Part shown: positions 33,193 through 44,588 of the stretch, one piece after another | Layout of the letters: each line of letters opens with the position of its first letter | How positions within the stretch are numbered: position 1 is the stretch's first letter | Assembly: GCA_024699855.1 (NCBI GenBank) | Contig: JAMPIQ010000002.1 | Location: 1,302,001-1,366,000, forward strand | Direction: 5' to 3' | Source of the DNA: Aphelenchoides besseyi | Taxonomy: Eukaryota; Nematoda; Chromadorea; Rhabditida; Aphelenchoididae | Length of the DNA stretch: 64,000 bases | The notes under the pieces: model-generated | What the model was told of the DNA's origin: nothing | What the model saw: the letters and a program-made list of their open reading frames with translations, nothing else | The model's database searches: none | Position numbers and translations under genes: made by a program

Positions 33193-33345
33193 TTAACCGT
33201 AACTGTCAAGTAGCTTGAAAAATTGGCGCGATTTCTCAAACGAGTTTTCGCTTCGAATGGTCGTGGCATCTGCGTGAATGAGCTTCGTGACATGGCCCTC
33301 AAAAGTACAAGGAACCTTTTGTTTGAGTTCGATTTCAATTCCAAG
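33193..33345 (-). pseudogene. Short coding-like fragment, unrecognised
   Basis: About 50 residues in one frame read like real protein (ELKQKVPCTFEGHVTKLI, then FFKLLDSYG-stop). The frame is closed by a TGA just upstream, and no usable 3' splice site precedes it. Either a final exon with an unseen acceptor or a gene fragment. Confidence 0.25.
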
Positions 33346-33650
33346 TCACAAATCAGCATAGAATGAAAGTGAATTTTTCAAAACAAAACTTTGAAACGAA
33401 ACCGAAAATCGATGGAAGTCAACTCGGTGGTCATGTTTCTGGCTCCAAAATGAGCGCGGCGTATCTTCGGAGTTTTGGGTTCAATTTCCGCGGCTGAAGT
33501 TTCGTAATTTGGGTTCTCGACATTTCCGATTTACCCTACGGTTTATATGGGGGTTTTGGTTGGAAACGAAAAGTCGACGACCAAAATCTTTCGCGATTTT
33601 CTTCGCCAATTTTGCTCATTTGAAGTTTAGGAGTTCGATTGGGATCGGAG

Positions 33651-35905
33651 ATGAGACACGATAGTGGTGACCACACGTCCAACTCTCAACTGCCGTCGAT
33701 CGTTTGGTTTGAGAGCTTGGTAATGAGCCGTGAAGTTAAGAAACTGAATTGTGAGTTTTTCAGTTGGAATCTCGTTTTCGAAACGCCGGCTACGTGTCGG
33801 CGCTTCTCGGTCTTCTATTCTTCATTCCGTTGGTCATCTTCATTCAGTCGTCTGTCTACCATCCGATCCAAACACTAACGAATGTACTTTGTAAGTTGAC
33901 TGGTGGATTCGATGAGAATTTCGATGTTTAGATCTGATTCTCTCATTGAAATTCTTGTTCTCAGCGCTTTCGATTTTGATTTTGGGTTTCTTTCTGACGA
34001 GATTCTACATTCGCAACTGTTTCAATCGTAAGTGCTCTTTCGATCTGCTTTCTCAGGGTTTTCAGCGTTCTATGAAACGAACTTCAACGTGAAAAAATAT
34101 CAAGTCGGAGCTGCAACGGTTGCAATGAGCGTCAGCTTTGCGACGGTTTGGTTTCTGGCCTTCTACGCGTCGGTAACTCCCGTCTATTTGAGTTGGTTGG
34201 TTGGCCGTTTTCTTTTGGTTTATTGAACTTGAAGTTTAGGACGGTGATCACGTATTTCGTTTTGGTCGCATTTTTTACGTCGTGGCAAACTGCTTTGGGA
34301 GCAAACTTTCGATGGCAATGCACGGAGGTAAACCGGAGTTTGAAGTCGATTGATCTGTTTTCTTAGATCGGTTTATTTACGCATTTGTCCCAAGTTGGAA
34401 TGTTGATATTCTGGGAATGCGCGTACGACCTGCCGCGTAACATCGTTCGTGGATTGATTGTCACTGTTCCCTTGGCCCTACTGCACAGTAACATTCGACC
34501 ATCGTTCTTCGATTTGATTCTCGCTCCATCCACCATGCTCTCGAGCACCGTGTTGATCTACTTCGTTCAAGCGTACACTCGACTTGTGTTTGAGATCATA
34601 AACGTTACGACAATGCAACCGATCAGTTTGCCGTTGGTCGGACAATTCGAAGGTACAGCGAAACAACAACGCCAACAACAGAGTTTGATCTCCGCTATCA
34701 CAAGTGACAACGATTTGTTGCGGGTATTTCCAACAGGTTGTGTTGTTGTCATTCGTCTTTTCAGTTGTTCGGATTTCGAGCGCTACATGATGCTGCTGTT
34801 ACTTCACTGAACACTCGACAGCCGATCTACTCGTTGAGTCAACCGGGAAAAAATCCTCGAACGTGGATTGCGGTCTACGAGACGTGCAGTCGAGTTCTCG
34901 AAATGGTTCGTGAACAACTGCAAACCGGCACTTCGTTGATGGAAACCGATTTGGGTGAACGAAAAACGTTGAGCGCTCGACCGGAACTCTCAACTACAAT
35001 GGGCGATGGTGCAGTTATCGGAGTTCGACATCGCAATGTTGCGGAGGCGGGTTTGAATTTACGTCCCGTAAACACGCCAACGATTCCACCGACGGCTCGT
35101 CGTCGATTCAATGTCACAGAAATAAACTCGCCAGACGCCAATGGATCGGGATCGAAGTCGAATAGTTTGGACGGAAATTTGAGTGGCGACAAAGCGGATG
35201 GACAGTCGAGTTCTCCGGTTCCGCACTATCATCCTAAAAACTATTTGTTGTCGAAAACATCGAAAATTCGACTTTTACAGCCACCGCATTTGAACGCTCG
35301 TTATCACGGTAATTGACAGTGTTGAGTTCATTTGTCGACCTTTGATTTCAGGTTCGTCTTTGCATGTTTCTAAGCCGTGGATCAATTTGCGTGCATTTCC
35401 CGGATATCACCATGTTCAAAACTTTGTTGATCAAGTTCACGCGACTTTTTTGAAACCGGCTCCAACTGTCTCGTCATATCTCTTGACGTTGTCCGAATAC
35501 TCCTTGCATAGTAAGCCTCGAACATCTTCAATTCGTTTATGTAGTTATTTTGCAGCTCTATCGCTTCTGACCACCTACTCTATTCATGAGGACAGGTACG
35601 GAATTGTTCAGGAAAAAATTGGTCAAATCTTCGGAATGTTCATTCGCTTGGAATTGGCTATCGATCTCTACATTCGATCAACGAGCGTAAGTAGCTATCT
35701 TCATATCAAGACTAAGTAAAATCTTTAGAACAACAAAACTGAACAGGCGTTCCGTCCGAATCTACATCAAATGGAAGATGTTCTCGTCAGTTCGCTTCTT
35801 GCTGTCTATTCAACATTCCGCCCATACGTCGATACACTCGAAATGACCGATGCGGAACGTAAAATGCTAAAAGTTTTGGTTAATGTCGACAATCAACCAA
35901 CTTAA
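33651..35905 (+). CDS. ndc-1: Nucleoporin NDC1 (nuclear pore membrane protein)
   Basis: Multi-exon gene from ATG 33651; the first intron is 33720-33763. The N-terminal half has several hydrophobic segments (YVSALLGLLFFIPLVIFI, SILILGFFLT, VSFATVWFLAFYASV, GLIVTVPLALL), as expected for the six-TM region of NDC1. The C-terminal half is soluble, with RALHDAAVTSL and the family signature IYSLSQPGKNPRTW followed by a helical segment. A low-complexity Ser/Gly/Asp region follows, then helices to the stop at 35903-35905. NDC1 anchors nuclear pore complexes in the pore membrane. Exon junctions in the N-terminal third are short and not all certain. A polyadenylation signal lies near 36021. Confidence 0.82.
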
Positions 35906-36106
35906 CAGATCTAAATGGGTATCTCAGTTGTTTTTATTGTTAGGTTAGCCTCGTTATGAATGTTCTATTGCTTAAATTATCTTTCATACATTTTTGTTTT
36001 CTCGTTATTGTTTGTTCAAAAATAAACTGACACACTGGACCCCGAGTTGTAGTCAATGGAAGGTGCTTTTGAGAGGTTGATGTCTGCTGGTTGGCATTCT
36101 TCTCTG

Positions 36107-36860
36107 TTACGTTATCAGATCAACTGCTTTTACTAAGTAGGTTTGGACTACAATGTTCATGCAATGTACAATTGTAATCATGAATTTGGAGTAGTTTGGT
36201 ATTTCAAAGCGTGAACACGAATCTAACGCATTGTTGAGTATGTTTGTTGCTTTGAGCTCGCTGGTGAATGATGGAAATTTGGTGATTTGAATCATGTGTA
36301 CAACAATATCCGAAACAAACAGTAGTGAAAACAAGAACAGATTTCAAGAGCTGTCATTTTGTTCACGATTTCGATCTCGAATCCTGATCTCAGCTATTTG
36401 TAAGCTCAACCGAAGTGAACATACAGTAACGAAGTGACTAAATGCAAAACAGCAATTTGGCTTCAAGTCGTCAAATTGCTTGTGATGGAAAGAATCACTT
36501 TTAGCGAAGTCTCGATTAACTTTCAGTTTGTCACTGTAGAACATACCTCCCTAAAAATGATCAGAATCATCGGCCAGTAAAATCAAAAATGTAAAGGAAG
36601 TCGATGTAAACCAATAAAATTGCGTAGTCCGTAGTTACTCTCGACGTGGCTCTTAAAGCAACACACACAAAGAAGTTACAAAGCACGAATAAGAAATCTC
36701 TTTTAAATCCAACTATTGTGAATAGCAAAATCAAATCGACAGCATTTGAGTTTTTGCAGAAATTTAAACTGAAACTTTTTCTTCGGATGAACTTTTAGTT
36801 CTAATGGATGTCGTTCAGAAAGGCTAGCAATCATTGTCTACTTCTTGTCTTCAATGTAGA
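36107..36860 (-). pseudogene. Chemoreceptor-like relic
   Basis: Hydrophobic pieces in different minus-strand frames: YWFTSTSFTFLILLAD (resembling TM3 of the receptors at 26 and 43 kb), FFVCVALRATSR, and a later MFSLLFVSDIVVHMI. Stops separate them, and no consistent exon chain was found. It reads as a decayed 7TM gene; a live gene with many tiny exons is less likely. Confidence 0.35.
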
Positions 36861-37239
36861 ACACGCCAATTAAGTCGATGATTGTCGTATCGACCTTAAA
36901 ACCTGTAACTCTAAGCTCAAGAAAAAGCAAAAGAAATTTGATTAGGTTTCAAAAATAAATTTTCCTGTTTCGAAAAAACCGAATTAGAAGACCTCAAGTA
37001 GTCGATTACTCGATACGACAAACAACTTCTAGTGACTAACCACTCTGTCCATTACATCACTTTTGATCTATGACATTAAGAGGCTTTTCAATTTAGAAGC
37101 AGACCGATTTAGCAGTCAACACCGTTTCAAGCGTTTTATAACAACGTACATTTACTATAAGATTGAAATCGATTGTCCGACGATGCTTTGTTTATCTATG
37201 TTCTAACGAAAATGGACATGGTTTGCTTGTACAATTTAC
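36861..37239. other. Intergenic region
   Basis: AT-rich; nothing recognised. Confidence 0.5.
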
Positions 37240-38444
37240 TTATCGGATCCTTGGCCTTGTGTCAAAAGAGGAGAATAAATCTACAAACATAAAGTTGTGT
37301 TGAATATTCTTTTTACCTTTGGTTAGTCTCAAAATCTCTTTGCGCCACGGTTTGATAAACCAAATGATTGCAAGGTCATCGACAGTTCTGAAGTCACAAA
37401 AAGATTACTATCACGTTTCTCAACTTACCCATGAAAGCCTATTAGCGCTGACATAACCGTAGCCCATTTGCCAACGTGTGGATTCTAAAACCATCGTGAG
37501 ACTTTCCACTTCCGTCAACCTACATTGTTGTAGACTAAGACTCCTTGAATCAGAACCGGAAACACAAAGAAAACGTATGCGATCACAATTTGACAGTTGA
37601 TGGAGTTCAAAAGCATCAACTGGAATTTGTAAGTCGAAGTGATTGTCGATCTTCTTTTCGTTTTGCGCAGCAGATGAATCAGAATTCCGTGCAAAATTTT
37701 ACCAAAAATGACAACAAAAACAACGATAATTAAAATGTAAAGTTGAAATGAACGCAAGTTCTTGTTGTTCGTAAAACAAATCATTGGTCTGTCGATACGA
37801 TCCAAAAGATCGGGGTTCTCGGTTAGAAACTGCAGTCGAGTCTCCCTCCAGTCCCATTTCTGACCGATTAGCATCGGCAGCAAAACAGTTGCGTAGATGA
37901 ACAGATGAACGAACGCGTAGACGAAGTAGATGGTTTTGGAACGATCGAAGAAATCGCTGAGCCAACCGGGAAACACCTTAATGCAAAGTAACTCCAATCT
38001 AATCGTTCAACATACCTGCGAGAAACGATACAGTAGCGACCAGACGATGCTAAAGGTACACATTAGTTGATAATGATTCGAGTACTTTACCTGAGATTCA
38101 GGTTTATGATAGCAAAGAAGGCGACGTAGAACACGAAAACTGCGGAGTTCTGTCCGATCGACAAGAACGAATTGAACATTATACACGGAGAAGGAAAGAG
38201 AATGTCGGCGTGGTTGATGAACACAAGCAAGTGATACACATAGCCCCAAATGACTGCGAAAAGATCGGTCTTCTTGAGTCAAAAACTCACCGGTGTTGAA
38301 CAGATACCATCGATATTTGTGTAGTTGACGGGATTTATTGAAAATCAGATGTAACATCACGAGAAAAAGCGCACTTGAAGACATGAAGCTGATGATAACC
38401 ACCGAACGCACAGCTCGTTCGACATCGCGACTAAAGTTACTCAT
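37240..38444 (-). CDS. 7TM chemoreceptor, SRH-like
   Basis: ATG at 38444 (MSNFSRDVERAVRS), just after a TTTCAG that could be a splice-leader acceptor. Exons carry TM1 (VVIISFMSSSALFLVML) and then HKYRWYLFN. Others carry a loop with HADILFPSP, a middle exon with IYFVYAFVHLFIYATVL, and a long exon with LYILIIVVFVVIFG. The tail reads DDLAIIWFIKPWRKEIL and ends at 37240. The short-loop layout with Pro-Trp-Arg after TM7 resembles SRH-family receptors (P-Y-R in C. elegans). Expected in ciliated sensory neurons. The frame appears intact across spliced exons. A coding-like block upstream (38437-38625) does not join convincingly. Confidence 0.7.
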
Positions 38445-39212
38445 CTGAAACCAAATACTCAAATCGTTCAATATAATAAGGGTCCAACACTTGTATACGT
38501 GTTTTAAGTAGCAAAACAATTTTAAGTTCCGTCTGGTTGTCGAAAATTGATTTGACTTTTTGGACAACTTTGAATTGTTCGGCTAACTTTGAGTACTCGA
38601 GAACATTGCTTTGACCACAAATCATCTAGAAAACATGACGACACAGTTCTTTGTTCACTACTGTTAGAATCAAGTTGAGAAATGAAACGCTTAGTAACTT
38701 TGTTTCTATACACTGTAAGGTTAATTAGATTTCAAGATCTGTTCTTTTTGTTACCTGAACCACTTCAGTGATTAAGAGTAAAATTTGGACTGCATGTTCT
38801 CAAATGGTTTTTCATAGGGATCATATACGTCAGTTTCAATGTTTAAGTCTCATTTATCGTATGTGTTTTTCATTAAAATCGAAATAAAGGTCGAAATCTA
38901 TTTATTCAATCTGAAATAAACATCTTCTTCCAGCTTCAATTGAATCATCTTCACTTCAAGGTCGAAAAGCTTGGAAGATATTAAGAGGTTGAAAAGGTTT
39001 CGGAAAACAAGCACAAAAAAGTAAGGTTCCAAAATACAAATCTCACTTCTGCCAACCTTCAATCACACATACGTTCTCGTAGTATATAGCGATGACCTAG
39101 TTGGAGAGCTCTGTTTAAAAGCCCTTTTATTCAATTAGATTCCAAAAATTGGAGGATTAGTACTACAAATTGAGAGGAAGAAGACTGTGAGTCTGAAGCA
39201 AAGTGGAATTCA
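38445..39212. other. Intergenic region
   Basis: One open stretch on the minus strand (38437-38625) has no recognised domain. Otherwise nothing seen. Confidence 0.4.
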
Positions 39213-39230
39213 ATTCTTGATTGCTTTGTC

Positions 39231-39583
39231 ATGAAATGCTTGGATGATTTTGTTAGATTTGATCAATACTTCTACGCCAATATCACTAATCAGAACTTTG
39301 CTAAAACACAATTTAGAATTTTCTGTTATTATAGTAACTTGTTGGCTTTTGTCGTTGTATTGGCTTCCATATGCCTTCTCTTTTACATGATATGGTAAGA
39401 ACACAGACGTTCTTCCGGTCACTTCTTTCACAATATTATTGCAGATTCAAAACAATCGCTTCGTTCCGAGCCTACAGCAAACTTCTCTACTTGTGTTTGG
39501 CCGTGGAGTTGTATTGTTTGTCGATGTTGTTTGCTGGTCAGATCTTATATGAATCTTTAGAGTCAGAACTAATTATGTGTTAA
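39231..39583 (+). pseudogene. Two-TM receptor-like fragment
   Basis: ATG at 39231 opens about 50 residues with a hydrophobic segment (NLLAFVVVLASICLLFYMI). A GTAAGA...TTGCAG intron (39396-39444) leads to a second block with FRAYSKLLYLCLAVELYCL, ending at 39583. The phase of this splice would create TGA at the junction, so the two blocks cannot be read as one protein. It looks like the N-terminal part of a broken chemoreceptor. Confidence 0.35.
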
Positions 39584-39750
39584 ACGTTTGAAAAGTACTC
39601 TCTCGTTTGTGAACAAAATTCTCGAGAGTTCTGCAAATCAAATGAGTTCAAGTAATCAATACTTATTCAGTTTTTTTCAGTGCACTTGCAAGCTTAGAAT
39701 TTAATAAACTAATCTATGTACAATTCAGTATTTGGGATTTGAGCAAATAT

Positions 39751-40305
39751 TTGATGCATGAGTTTCATTATGATGTAATGTTAAAGTACCGCAGAGCGAT
39801 AGACCCGGTTTATGAACACAAATTGGCTCTGTGTTATCAATACACTGACAGTTTGATATATGAAGTTGAAACGGACGATATTTTACAAAGATATAAGTCA
39901 AATTAAAGAATAGTTCGATTTCAGTGATTATCCAAAACACCATCCATTAAATGACCAATCCGATAAGAAAGTGATTGGAAATTTCGAAGATGAGTTGAAT
40001 GGAAAGATTATGGAAGAAGGGGTATTCTTAAAGCCAAAGCAATATGCATTCAGCGTTGATGGAGAAGAAAAAAGTCCAAAAGAGTTAAGAAAAATGCATC
40101 CAAAACTCTAAAATTGGACGACTTCAAAAGATATTTGCTCGCAGGAAAAGTTACTCAAAAAAGAACAGTTCATGATTAAATCAAAGAGACATCAGATTTA
40201 TACTCTAAAAGAGAACAAAGTTCATTGAATGAAGATGATAAGGAGAATTTAAAAGATATATTTGTAATAATAGATTTAACACATTAGCTCACGGATGTTA
40301 TAAAA
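39751..40305 (+). pseudogene. Relic of a protein-primed family B DNA polymerase (Polinton/Maverick type)
   Basis: Four short blocks in successive reading frames (start frames differ at 39751, 39914, 40114 and 40278). They match the C-terminal part of the protein-primed DNA polymerase carried by Polinton/Maverick self-synthesising transposons and related virus-like elements. Visible motifs are MHEFHYDVM, YTDSLIYEVET (the palm motif, DTDS type, with Tyr in place of the first Asp), DYPKHHPLN, then VIGNFEDELNGK and NTLAHGCYK. In-frame stops (39904, 40109) and frameshifts make it non-functional. No inverted repeats, integrase, ATPase or capsid gene is visible nearby, so only a fragment remains. 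Linear-plasmid polymerases are a less likely source. Confidence 0.72.
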
Positions 40306-40319
40306 TTTAATATTATAGC

Positions 40320-41413
40320 TGAATAATAACGTAAAATGCTTATGCGAGACAAAATTTATCTATACACATTCAAATTTGCGCGGTTTTTTATTTTTGACAT
40401 TAAGTGTCATTTTTTATCCAACGAGAATTTTGCTCGCTTTTGCGTTCTTTCAATTCAGTACGGGCGTGAATTCGAAAATGCACTCTTATGATTAGTAGTG
40501 GAGGATTTTGATTATTATTATTACTTATAGACAATTTTTTCCTATAAAAATGGAGGAAATAGTTGGTCGCGAGTGCGCGACGACACGTCATTTCTCTCGA
40601 TATAAATGGATTTTTGTCTTATCCGGTACTAAAGCAATACTTTACTGGTTCTGTTGGGCTCAAATATGAAAATGAGAAGAAAAATACAGCGATTTTGTAA
40701 GTTATCCATTCAGTCTTAGTAGATATATTTGATACATTTAAGGTTTGATGACTCAATGACGAAGTTGATTTCATCCGAAGGAGGATGGAGCGGAAGCTAT
40801 TTTACGTTGCGAGATCAAGTTCTCGACCACAGATGCCCGCAGATTCTCGTCCAGCAACATCGATAGATCAATGTAAGTTGAACATAATATCGTCAGCTTC
40901 TTATTATTATATTTTAGCTCAGAGCAGCGATCCAGTATGTGTTTCAATAGGTATGCACTTTTTATAATTTTAATGGACGAATAAGAACCGAATAAAGCAC
41001 TGTTGTGTCTGACTCGTTTGCAATTAGTCCAACGTACGAAAATGTAGTTTATCCTCAAACTTGGGTTAACGAAACCAAAGAAACGAATATCACGCCCACG
41101 GAGAAGCGATCAAATAAAAATAAAACAACAAACCAAATCAATTAACAAAACCAAAAGGACAGCAAAAGCTAGAGGCTAACGGAAACAAATGAACGGCGAA
41201 ACAACTCAAAAAGGCAAAACGGATCAACGAACGGCAAACAGCAATCAGAAACGGAAAAGGGCAACAACGCCGCTCAACAGTGCAACACACGAAATGGGCG
41301 GCAAAGTACAAACAAGATTGAAAACGGCTTACCGGCCACCAAACAAGCCATAGCTGTTGGACAGGATGTGGAGTCAACGGCTAATTTCCTCGCGCTCAAC
41401 GCGACAGTACATA
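40320..41413 (+). other. Unassigned region with coding-like pieces
   Basis: Between the polymerase relic and the TIR element. Pieces at about 40745-40868 (SSEGGWSGSYFTLRDQVLD) and 41028-41143 (PTYENVVYPQTW, Lys-rich end) have coding character and plausible acceptor sites, but no consistent exon chain. 41150-41390 is a purine-rich stretch on the plus strand. Confidence 0.25.
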
Positions 41414-41602
41414 CAGGGTGGGGCAAAATAAACTCCCGTCGGTTTTTTGCGAATAACTTTTTTATCGATGATTTTTTTCTGAACAAAGTATACATTTTCT
41501 TGGTCCTGATGGTCCCCATTCTTAAATGGAAACAAAATTGAAATTTTGAAAATTTGAAAAAATTTCACCTTACCCCCCTCTTTGGTCCAATGTTGTCGAT
41601 CT
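41414..41602 (+). repeat. Left terminal inverted repeat
   Basis: 189 bp, pairing with 41880-42067 in inverted orientation. It contains T-rich and A-rich tracts and a run of six C on its inner side. Confidence 0.92.
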
Positions 41603-41652
41603 TGACCATGTTCGGGTTTCTTTGTTTTTGTCTGCAATGAGTTACCCGGTCG

Positions 41653-41811
41653 CGGCCGCCAGTCACTCTTGAGGAACTGAGAGCAGCAATCGTGGAAGTT
41701 GCCAACGATCTTCGACAAAATCGCGAAATGAGAGAACGAATTGCGGCCAGTTTTCCTCGTCGTCTTCATCAATGCTTGGAGCGTGAAGGCGGCCAAGTGG
41801 AAATCCGTTAG
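41653..41811 (+). pseudogene. Transposase C-terminal fragment
   Basis: 52 residues then TAG: TLEELRAAIVEVAND, then AASFPRRLHQCLEREGGQ. This is the usual C-terminal end of Tc1/mariner transposases (a helix followed by a PRRL...G-G-Q-type end). The rest of the gene has been deleted. Confidence 0.8.
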
Positions 41812-41879
41812 TCATTTGTTTTGTTGTTAATTTCTTAATCAAACGCTTCAATTTTAAACATTAAAAACTGTTTTAACAC

Positions 41880-42067
41880 AGATCGACAAAATTGGACAAA
41901 GAGGGGGGTAAGGTGAAATTTTTTCAAATTTTCAAAATTTCAATTTTGTTTCCATTTAAGAATGGGGACCATAAGGACCAAGAAAATATATACTTTGTTC
42001 AGAAAAAAATCATCGATAAAAAAGTTATTCGCAAAAAACCGACGGGAGTTCATTTTGCCCCACCCTG
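41880..42067 (-). repeat. Right terminal inverted repeat
   Basis: 188 bp, reverse complement of the left repeat apart from a few substitutions and one missing base. Confidence 0.92.
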
Positions 42068-42094
42068 TACTTTAATGTTATTATCAGAAGTTGA

Positions 42095-42640
42095 TGGGAT
42101 CACTCAGCAAGTTGAAAAGTACTTGTTTTACGAGCAAGCTGATGATATCAACTATTGTTTCGCTGTAATTTCAACTCATCATACAATTAGCTTCAATCAC
42201 GGACCTATCGGAATTGGTTTTCAAGACCGATTGAAGTATGTTTTTGTGTATGATCTGAACTATTTATTATTTGTTTAGGATCAAACAACGGTGATTATTT
42301 GCAATCAAAAAGGAGACCAGTTTGAAACAAAAATAACCGAATGCGATACCGAAGTTGACTTCATTGTGGTACGCTCAAAAATTCCGCTTGTTTCCAAACC
42401 GCCATTTATTGGATTTCCGTGTAAATTGAAATGCTACATTTTTCTGGAAATTTTTCATCCTTGAACTAAGTTTATAATCTTGTCTTTCTTTTGTAGGGAT
42501 TGGCTACCTCGCTTTGGAGCCTTCAGCCCGAAAAGTGCAGGACTAACGATTGCTTCTACAACAAAAACACTCAAAAATCCAGAGGCTGTCACTTTCCAAA
42601 GGGCCTCGCTAACTCCTGCGTGATTGTCCTTCGGCCAATC
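42095..42640 (+). pseudogene. Trypsin-like peptidase-family fragment
   Basis: Three blocks read like a nematode trypsin-like (S1-fold) peptidase domain: ISTHHTISFNHGPIG, then DTEVDFIVVRSKI and KPPFIGFP. A last block in a different frame carries STTKTLKNPEAVTF. The first junction does not keep frame, and the last two blocks are separated by a frameshift. No catalytic GDSGG is seen. It begins 30 bp after the Tc1/mariner element, which may have broken the 5' part. Family call is tentative. Confidence 0.38.
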
Positions 42641-42659
42641 GTTCCGCGCTTTTTCGTCT

Positions 42660-43199
42660 CTTTAGTTTGTTCCGAGTTTGATGTTTCAAGTTCATAGATA
42701 GACCGTTTTAGTAGCGATATTCAACTTTAGACCTCAAAATACCAATTCCCACTTTAACACAACAATGTTACAATCCATTTACTTTTTACATAAATACTTT
42801 GAGCGATAAAAGTAGTGAAATTATATTTCGGATTCAGGACCTTATGGAGCCGGCTATCTGGTTCTTTGTTTTGCGATTTGATGACGCGAAGTATTTTATT
42901 GTAGTGTCGATTAGTTATGTAGGTGAGGGTGACATGTGAATAAAAGTACAGAAAGACGGATGTTCGCACGTTGTTCTCACGGCCATAATGACAAAGTTAA
43001 GTGATGTTTTCGACGGTGAGAATTTGAATTTAAAAATTTGTTCTTTTTAAATATTGAAAACACAAATTTCTTTGAATTTCGTGTTATTCATCGAGTTCAG
43101 TACGTTGATTCTCGCTAAACTACAAATTTTTTGGATACCGACATTCTTTCACACGATCGTAGATTTAGTGTACCAACGATTAATCGGGCAAATAAACGC
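42660..43199. other. Intergenic region
   Basis: AT-rich; nothing recognised except a TATAAAA at about 43201 upstream of the next gene. Confidence 0.5.
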
Positions 43200-43248
43200 G
43201 GTATAAAACTTTTCGGCAATTCGTTTTGTTACATTCCGTCAAAGAACA

Positions 43249-44273
43249 ATGATTTCGATCTTTAGAATCATTTCAATTCTGCAATATGCTTTGTGCATTT
43301 TAACTTCGGTTTTTACGTTCATCACTTTGGGGTATCTGCTCTATTGTCAAACGAAACATCGTGAACCTTTGATTTCGACTCCGATTCTCATTAACATTTT
43401 AACGTGGCTCTTCACTGTCGCTTGCAATTTACCTTACACTTCGTTTTCGACATACTCGTGGCTCACTGGAGGTTAGTTAATGGTCACTTAAGACAAACAA
43501 AAGAATTGGTTTTAGGTATCGATCCAACGATTTTGTTTTGGTTTGGAGCCGTTTACTATGCCGCAACTACGGCCGTTTCGATCAGTGTGCTCTTTCTTCT
43601 GTTGGATCGTTGTTTTATTTTGATTGGACGATCGTGGTTAACCAGAAACCGCCTGCACACGATTAACGTTGTATTTGTGATCGTTGATTTTCTTGTAATC
43701 TTTGGGATATTTGTTCGCGTTGAAGAGTTGGACCCTGAGAAGACGAGTGAGTCAAAGATGAGTCGGGATTCAAACTCTTTTAGCCTGTCAAACATTTACC
43801 TGCGTAACAGTGAATCGAGCTCAGTCCTTGTACACCGTTCGCATGATCTACGGAACACTCAATACGCTTGTAGCTTCGGCTTTTGCACTCACTCCCTATC
43901 AATACAACAAGAAACGAGCAGCGGCGGTTATCATTGTAGTCGGAGTGCGGCCCAAGTGTTCTGCAACATCAAAGGTAAGCTTTTGAGTTTATTTCACTTT
44001 AAGTGTTAATTATTTCAGATCAACATGGTTGCCGGAATTAGCGTCATATCTCAAATCGTGTTCAACTTTCTGCCCAATCTCGCAGCTTTTCTTACACAAA
44101 AAGTTTTTGGTATTACTCTGAATTCAATAACTGGACCGTTGATAGCGACATCGTCTCAACTCGACGCTTTTTGTACGACTCTCGTTTATTTGGTCATTGT
44201 TGGTGGACGTGTAGCTAAAGGAAAATCCGTCACATCGTCTGCAGGACTGACAACTACGACTCGAAAGATTTAA
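43249..44273 (+). CDS. Nematode 7TM chemoreceptor-like protein
   Basis: ATG at 43249. Exon 1 has two TM segments (CILTSVFTFITLGYLLY, ILINILTWLFTVACNL). Exon 2 begins GIDPTILFWFGAVYYAATT and has FLLLDRCFIL (end of TM3), then a TM4 segment. Exon 3 has VRMIYGTLNTLVASAFAL, and the last exon has VAGISVISQIVFNFLPN and GPLIATSSQLDAFCTT, ending in a short Ser/Thr tail at 44273. About 290 residues, all TMs accounted for. It matches the minus-strand receptor at 25825-26847 along most of its length, so the two form one local family. Sensory GPCR by resemblance; subfamily not assigned. Confidence 0.75.
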
Positions 44274-44588
44274 TTCATTATTATACAGATTACTTTTAAT
44301 GAATGATGGTAGATAGTGTAAATAACTGTTTAGTTCGAAGTTTAAATTCGTATTATACACCACAAATGTTCAGTAAAGTATCTTTTAAGGTTTGAACAAC
44401 ATCGAAAAGAGATTCTCTGACAGAATGGTTGCTTACTACATAGTAGTAGGATTGTTCAAGCAAAACTTCTCATTACCCGTTTTCCCTTGCATCCGTAAAG
44501 TTCTTTTTGGTTTATTCGTAAATCTGTTTATTTGATCGTATTCAACATCTCATGGCATAGAAATCTTTGAGTGTTTATTTTCTTCTGT

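Larger units (their letters stand above)
41414..42067 (+). mobile_element. Tc1/mariner deletion derivative with long terminal inverted repeats
   Basis: 654-bp element flanked by TA (41412-41413 and 42068-42069), the target duplication of Tc1/mariner elements. The termini read CAGGGTGGGGCAAAAT on both sides. The inverted repeats are about 188 bp and differ at only a handful of positions, plus a 1-bp gap. The core keeps the last 52 codons of a transposase (41653-41811). It is non-autonomous: it lacks the DDE catalytic region and would need a related transposase in trans. Near identity of the repeats suggests recent movement. Confidence 0.9.

Noticed and set aside
39725..39943. Minus-strand Cys-rich ORF with NCQCIDNTEPICVH
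   Set aside because: It overlaps the DNA polymerase relic, which explains the same bases on the plus strand with recognised motifs. The Cys spacing matches no known domain and the signal peptide is doubtful.
41138..41796. Minus-strand ORFs inside and beside the transposon
   Set aside because: They are translations of the inverted repeats or of purine-rich DNA; the only real coding signal is the transposase end on the plus strand.
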